A stretch of DNA of 9,149 nucleotides from Anaerolineales bacterium. GTDB lineage: Bacteria > Chloroflexota > Anaerolineae > Anaerolineales > Villigracilaceae. Shown here piece by piece: positions 7,206 to 9,149 of the stretch. Each line of letters starts with the position of its first letter. Within the stretch, counting starts at the first letter, position 1. The notes below the pieces were generated by a model, which did no database searches, was not told where the DNA came from, and saw only the letters and a program-made list of their open reading frames with translations. Made by a program: the position numbers and the translations under genes. Location of the stretch: the NCBI GenBank assembly GCA_016789485.1, contig JAEURE010000014.1:10203-19351 (forward strand), given 5' to 3'.

Positions 7206-7706
7206 TTAATCCTCACTGATCTCAACAAGGATGCCGGGTGTAAGCAGCCACTCCAATGTGGCAACGCGCGAGTGACGAAGGTCATCGGCGGAGAGCCTGC
7301 ACACGCCGCCTTTTTTGAGGGTCATATCCACAGGCGTATTTCTGGCAGTTAAGAAACTGGCGAAGCCGGTCAAACAGGGTTCGTGCCCGACAATGGCAAG
7401 GCTGTCAACCGAATATTTTTCATTGATCTCCGCGATAAGCTTTTCGGGGTCTCCCATGGGAAACAGGTTGTCGCTAAAAGCAACCTGCTTTTTCATTTTG
7501 AATACATCGCTCAGGATCTTTGCTGTCTCTTTCGCACGGACATATGGACTCGAAAGGATCATGTCAAATTCCACGCCCAGAATCCGCAAACCCTTCGCGA
7601 TCTGTCTCATTCTTTTACTGCCCTTGTCGGTCAATGCTCTTTGACTGTCGTCACCCGAGGGATTCTCCTCTTCGGCAATGGCATGGCGGATGAGATATAA
7701 ATTCAT
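7206..7706 (-). CDS. sixA: SixA-like phosphohistidine phosphatase
   Basis: The product has 166 residues, close to E. coli SixA, which removes phosphate from histidine in proteins. It is a minimal histidine-phosphatase fold without the insertions of phosphoglycerate mutases. R7-H8 (LIRHAIAEEE) is the catalytic RH motif, R57 (SSPYVRAKETA) the second arginine and H108 (IVGHEP) the second histidine. The closing RVATLEWLLTPGIL is typical of SixA. The start at 7706 is fixed by GGAG (7717-7714) seven bases upstream and by the first residues being the beta-strand MNLYLIRH. An upstream ATG at 7775 would place the predicted -10 inside the gene. It is the first gene of a two-gene operon with ppk1. Its target is unknown; the neighbouring PPK1 works through a phosphohistidine and the neighbouring kinase phosphorylates histidine, so either pathway is conceivable. 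Confidence 0.88.
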   Translation of the reverse strand: MNLYLIRHAIAEEENPSGDDSQRALTDKGSKRMRQIAKGLRILGVEFDMILSSPYVRAKETAKILSDVFKMKKQVAFSDNLFPMGDPEKLIAEINEKYSVDSLAIVGHEPCLTGFASFLTARNTPVDMTLKKGGVCRLSADDLRHSRVATLEWLLTPGILVEISED

Positions 7707-7766
7707 ATAGGTTCTCCAAAAAGAAAAGATGTTAAGGCGGTTTTTGACAGTCGGGCCAGCGCTGTC

Positions 7767-7772
7767 ATTATA
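7767..7772 (-). promoter_or_regulatory. possible -10 of the sixA-ppk1 promoter
   Basis: On the minus strand a perfect TATAAT lies about 60 bases before the sixA start, predicting a leader of roughly 54 bases. No good -35 sits 16-18 bp upstream; a TTGAAA lies only 13 bp away. The hexamer array at 7811-7849 is 38 bp upstream of this -10 and points mainly the other way, though its TTAA cores are palindromic and it could influence both directions. Confidence 0.4.
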
Positions 7773-7810
7773 CAACCCTTCAAGCTTTCAACCGCCGGAA
7801 ATAGACCACC

Positions 7811-7875
7811 TTGCAAACACCTTTACAAATTGTTAACTAACTCTTAAGTGCGTTATAAAAAGCCTGCAGTATGAT
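7811..7875 (+). promoter_or_regulatory. four-unit Pho-like repeat array and -10 before the small gene
   Basis: Four hexamers start exactly 11 bp apart: TTGCAA (7811), TTTACA (7822), TTAACT (7833) and TTAAGT (7844). After a 20-bp gap comes TATGAT (7870-7875), one mismatch from the -10 consensus. No usable -35 lies at 16-18 bp. Repeat period, orientation and the 20-bp gap are the same as in the promoter of the response regulator at 3125. A second AT-rich candidate, TATAAA (7854-7859), sits only 4 bp after the array and is less likely to be the -10. The predicted start falls at the ATG at 7882. Confidence 0.55.
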
Positions 7876-7881
7876 AAGCGC

Positions 7882-7986
7882 ATGGAAACGTTCATCTCGA
7901 CATTAGTTGTCTCTTTGCTGACCGTCTTCACGATAGACGCAACTCGCAAACGCCGTGAGTTTTTGCAGAAACAAAATCGCGCGTAG
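7882..7986 (+). CDS. 34-residue small membrane peptide, hypothetical
   Basis: A short frame opens METFISTLVVSLLTVFTI and closes with a basic tail, ATRKRREFLQKQNRA. A 15-residue hydrophobic stretch at 4-18 and a cluster of Arg/Lys just after it fit a small inner-membrane peptide with its C-terminus in the cytoplasm. I know no named family for it. No ribosome site is visible, but the array promoter puts the -10 six bases before the ATG, so a leaderless mRNA starting at or very near the AUG is predicted, much as for the response regulator. A terminator follows at 8013. An ATG at 7871 in another frame gives only 11 residues. Alternatively the transcript may act as a small RNA and the frame be incidental. 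Support is the promoter, terminator and hydrophobic/basic pattern only. Confidence 0.5.
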   Translation: METFISTLVVSLLTVFTIDATRKRREFLQKQNRA

Positions 7987-8012
7987 CCTGCCATTCTTCT
8001 CCTCCTTCTTTC

Positions 8013-8044
8013 CCACCCGCCCCTTTCAGGCGGGTGGATTTGTT
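8013..8044 (+). terminator. intrinsic terminator after the small gene
   Basis: A perfect 9-bp GC-rich stem (CCACCCGCC 8013-8021 with GGCGGGTGG 8029-8037) and a 7-base loop is followed by ATTTGTT, a modest U tract. It would end a transcript of about 160 bases begun at 7882. The U tract runs into the next repeat array, whose first TTAACA starts at 8043. Confidence 0.65.
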
Positions 8045-8096
8045 AACAATATCGTCACAAATTCTTGACCTGCCCATAATGAGCATTGAGTACACT
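8043..8096 (+). promoter_or_regulatory. three-unit Pho-like repeat array and -10 before the PHP gene
   Basis: Hexamers TTAACA (8043), GTCACA (8054) and TTGACC (8065) start 11 bp apart. A 20-bp gap leads to TACACT (8091-8096), a moderate -10. The predicted start near 8103 leaves a leader of about 70 bases before the PHP gene. GTCACA resembles the E. coli PhoB half-site (TGTCA-type) more than the PhoP one, so the units are degenerate. CATAAT at 8075-8080 is a rival -10 but has no suitable spacing. This array is weaker than the other two in sequence but identical in geometry. Confidence 0.45.
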
Positions 8097-8113
8097 GAGG
8101 CAGGAAAAACAAG

Positions 8114-8139
8114 TTCGTGAATTGAAACTTTTTCACGAA
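8114..8139 (+). other. hairpin in the PHP leader
   Basis: A perfect 8-bp inverted repeat, TTCGTGAA and TTCACGAA, encloses a 10-base loop, 33 bases before the PHP start codon. It has no T tract, so it is not a terminator. It may stabilise the leader RNA, or as DNA be an operator for a dimeric regulator. Confidence 0.35.
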
Positions 8140-8172
8140 GGTTCAGTCTAATAATTAAGAAATGGAGTTTTT

Positions 8173-8880
8173 ATGGGACTAGCAGACTTACACATGCACA
8201 CAATCTACAGCTATGACGGGACAGCCACTGTCCCCGCTGTTTTACGGCGCGCAAAAGAAATCGGGCTGGATGTAATCGCCATCACTGACCATGACGAAAT
8301 CGGCGGAGCATTGGAAGCCATGGAACTCGCCTCTCACTATGGGATGGAGGTGATTCCAGGAATAGAGATCACCACCGCTGAAGGCGACTTGCTCGCGCTC
8401 TTCATCACTGAAAAAGTGGACGCAGGTCTCTCCCTGATCGATACGGTTTTAAAAGTGCGCGAACTCGGCGGCATTTGCATTGCGCCGCATCCCATGGCAG
8501 GCGGAATGGGAATGAAAAGCCTGAGCGCCATCTCGATTATCAAAGCCTTACGGAATAAGAAAGTGGCTGATACACTGATCGGCATCGAAGCCTACAACGG
8601 AACCGCCATTGACCGCGTCAGCAATCATTATGCGAATCTTCTCGCAACCCGTTTGAAAATTTCTCAAACAGGCAGCAGCGATGCGCACGTGCTGGAAGCA
8701 ATCGGTCTCGGCACCACGGAATTTCCAGGGAAAACAGCAGCAGATTTCAGGTCCGCATTGCGAAGCGGAGACACCAAAGTCCGCAAGCAGAAGGAATGGA
8801 GCACCGTCCGTATTTTGGGAAGCTGGCTCACCAATTACATCGGCAGCAGATTCTCACGGCTGGCAATGAACTTAAGATAA
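8173..8880 (+). CDS. PHP-domain metal-dependent phosphoesterase
   Basis: The product has 235 residues, a single PHP (polymerase and histidinol phosphatase) domain of the TrpH/YciV-like class that hydrolyses phosphoesters with a metal cluster. Ligands visible in order are H7 and H9 with D15 (DLHMHTIYSYDG), D39-H40 (AITDHDEIGG), E65 (PGIEITT), H106 (IAPHP), and D170 and H172 (SSDAH). The set is complete, so the enzyme is probably active. E. coli YciV acts on 3',5'-bisphosphonucleotides and RNA 5' ends; the substrate here could be similar but is not shown by the sequence. The C-terminal ~40 residues are basic and could contact membrane or nucleic acid. GGAG (8164-8167) lies 5 bases before the ATG. 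surE follows after 35 bases without a terminator, so the two are likely co-transcribed. Confidence 0.88.
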   Translation: MGLADLHMHTIYSYDGTATVPAVLRRAKEIGLDVIAITDHDEIGGALEAMELASHYGMEVIPGIEITTAEGDLLALFITEKVDAGLSLIDTVLKVRELGGICIAPHPMAGGMGMKSLSAISIIKALRNKKVADTLIGIEAYNGTAIDRVSNHYANLLATRLKISQTGSSDAHVLEAIGLGTTEFPGKTAADFRSALRSGDTKVRKQKEWSTVRILGSWLTNYIGSRFSRLAMNLR

Positions 8881-8915
8881 GAAAAAATCATTTCGTAAAA
8901 ATAAAATGGAAATCA

Positions 8916-9149
8916 ATGACAAAACAAATTCTAGTTACCAATGACGATGGGGTTCTCGCTCCGGGTTTGCTGGCTCTCGCACAAGAAATGAAAAAGATTG
9001 GAAATGTCACCATCATGGCGCCGGATAGGAACTGGTCCGGCGGCGGGCATGTCAAAACCTTGGACCGCGCCTTGCGCGTGCGCGAATTCCGTTTGGAGGA
9101 CGGCACACAGGCTTTCGCCAGTGACGGTGCGCCATCCGATTGCGTTGCG
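8916..9149 (+). CDS. surE: SurE 5'/3'-nucleotidase, N-terminal part
   Basis: The first 78 residues are visible and the gene runs off the right edge; the family is about 250 residues. SurE removes phosphate from nucleoside monophosphates and short polyphosphates using a divalent metal. The signature VTNDDGVLAPGL holds metal ligands D10 and D11, S41 (APDRNWSGGGH) is the next ligand, and SDGAPSDCVA matches the family's GTPxDCV segment. The start is set by the beta-strand KQILVTNDDG immediately preceding the motif; the ribosome site is weak (ATGGA, 8906-8910). It follows the PHP gene closely and should be part of its operon. Confidence 0.93.
   Translation, partial: MTKQILVTNDDGVLAPGLLALAQEMKKIGNVTIMAPDRNWSGGGHVKTLDRALRVREFRLEDGTQAFASDGAPSDCVA

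Noticed and set aside
7315..7700. Two overlapping plus-strand frames across sixA
   Set aside because: Both are complements of the sixA coding sequence, whose catalytic motifs are clear. Neither has a promoter or ribosome site.
7707..7775. Longer sixA start at 7775
   Set aside because: It places the predicted -10 (7767-7772) and the strong GGAG site inside the coding region and adds residues before the first beta-strand of the fold.
7811..7849. CRISPR or iteron array
   Set aside because: The repeats are 6-bp degenerate hexamers with 5-bp gaps, next to a -10. There are no long repeats, spacers, cas genes or replication genes.
7854..7859. TATAAA as the -10 of the small gene
   Set aside because: It lies only 4 bp after the last repeat, where polymerase and regulator would clash. 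TATGAT at 7870 has the spacing shared by the other two array promoters.

Overview
The window looks like a chromosomal segment of a Chloroflexota bacterium, most likely from the Anaerolineae. This is inferred, not measured. The signs are roughly balanced base composition, Thr/Pro-rich linkers on membrane-anchored extracytoplasmic proteins, a DUF4349-type protein, a multidomain cyclase with an SRPBCC-like N-terminus, and a single-pass PhoR-like kinase. No mobile element, CRISPR array, rRNA or tRNA was seen.

Layout. (1) 2-487 (+) is the C-terminal part of a DUF4349-like membrane protein. It is separated by a bidirectional hairpin terminator from a convergent class III nucleotide cyclase (527-2326, -). 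(2) Divergent from the cyclase, a canonical sigma-70-type promoter drives a lone membrane-anchored hypothetical protein (2473-3087, +), which ends in a perfect 17-bp terminator stem. (3) 3175-5118 (+) is a two-gene operon for an OmpR/PhoB-type response regulator and a PhoR/WalK-type histidine kinase. (4) Convergent with it, sharing a TTAA in which both stop codons overlap, lies a two-gene operon on the minus strand: sixA-like phosphohistidine phosphatase followed by polyphosphate kinase ppk1 (7706 down to 5115). (5) 7707-8172 is a control region holding a likely small gene for a 34-residue membrane peptide (7882-7986, +) and its terminator. (6) 8173 onward (+) holds a PHP-domain phosphoesterase and the start of surE, probably one operon.

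The genes fit a phosphate-economy theme: sensing (two-component pair), storage (polyphosphate kinase, phosphohistidine phosphatase) and phosphoester turnover (PHP phosphoesterase, SurE nucleotidase). What ties them together is a repeated promoter design. Upstream of the response regulator, the 34-residue peptide gene and the PHP gene there are tandem TTAACA-like hexamers at exact 11-bp spacing, pointing toward the gene. In all three, exactly 20 bp separates the last hexamer from a plausible -10 element. This resembles the direct-repeat boxes of PhoB/PhoP/SphR/WalR-type regulators, so the local response regulator is the natural candidate binder. Two of the three promoters place the predicted transcription start on or next to the ATG, suggesting leaderless mRNAs. 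The most novel candidate is the small gene at 7882-7986: a possible Pho-type-regulated, leaderless small membrane peptide whose short transcript would also carry a 21-nt all-pyrimidine tract matching the anti-Shine-Dalgarno sequence, just before its terminator.
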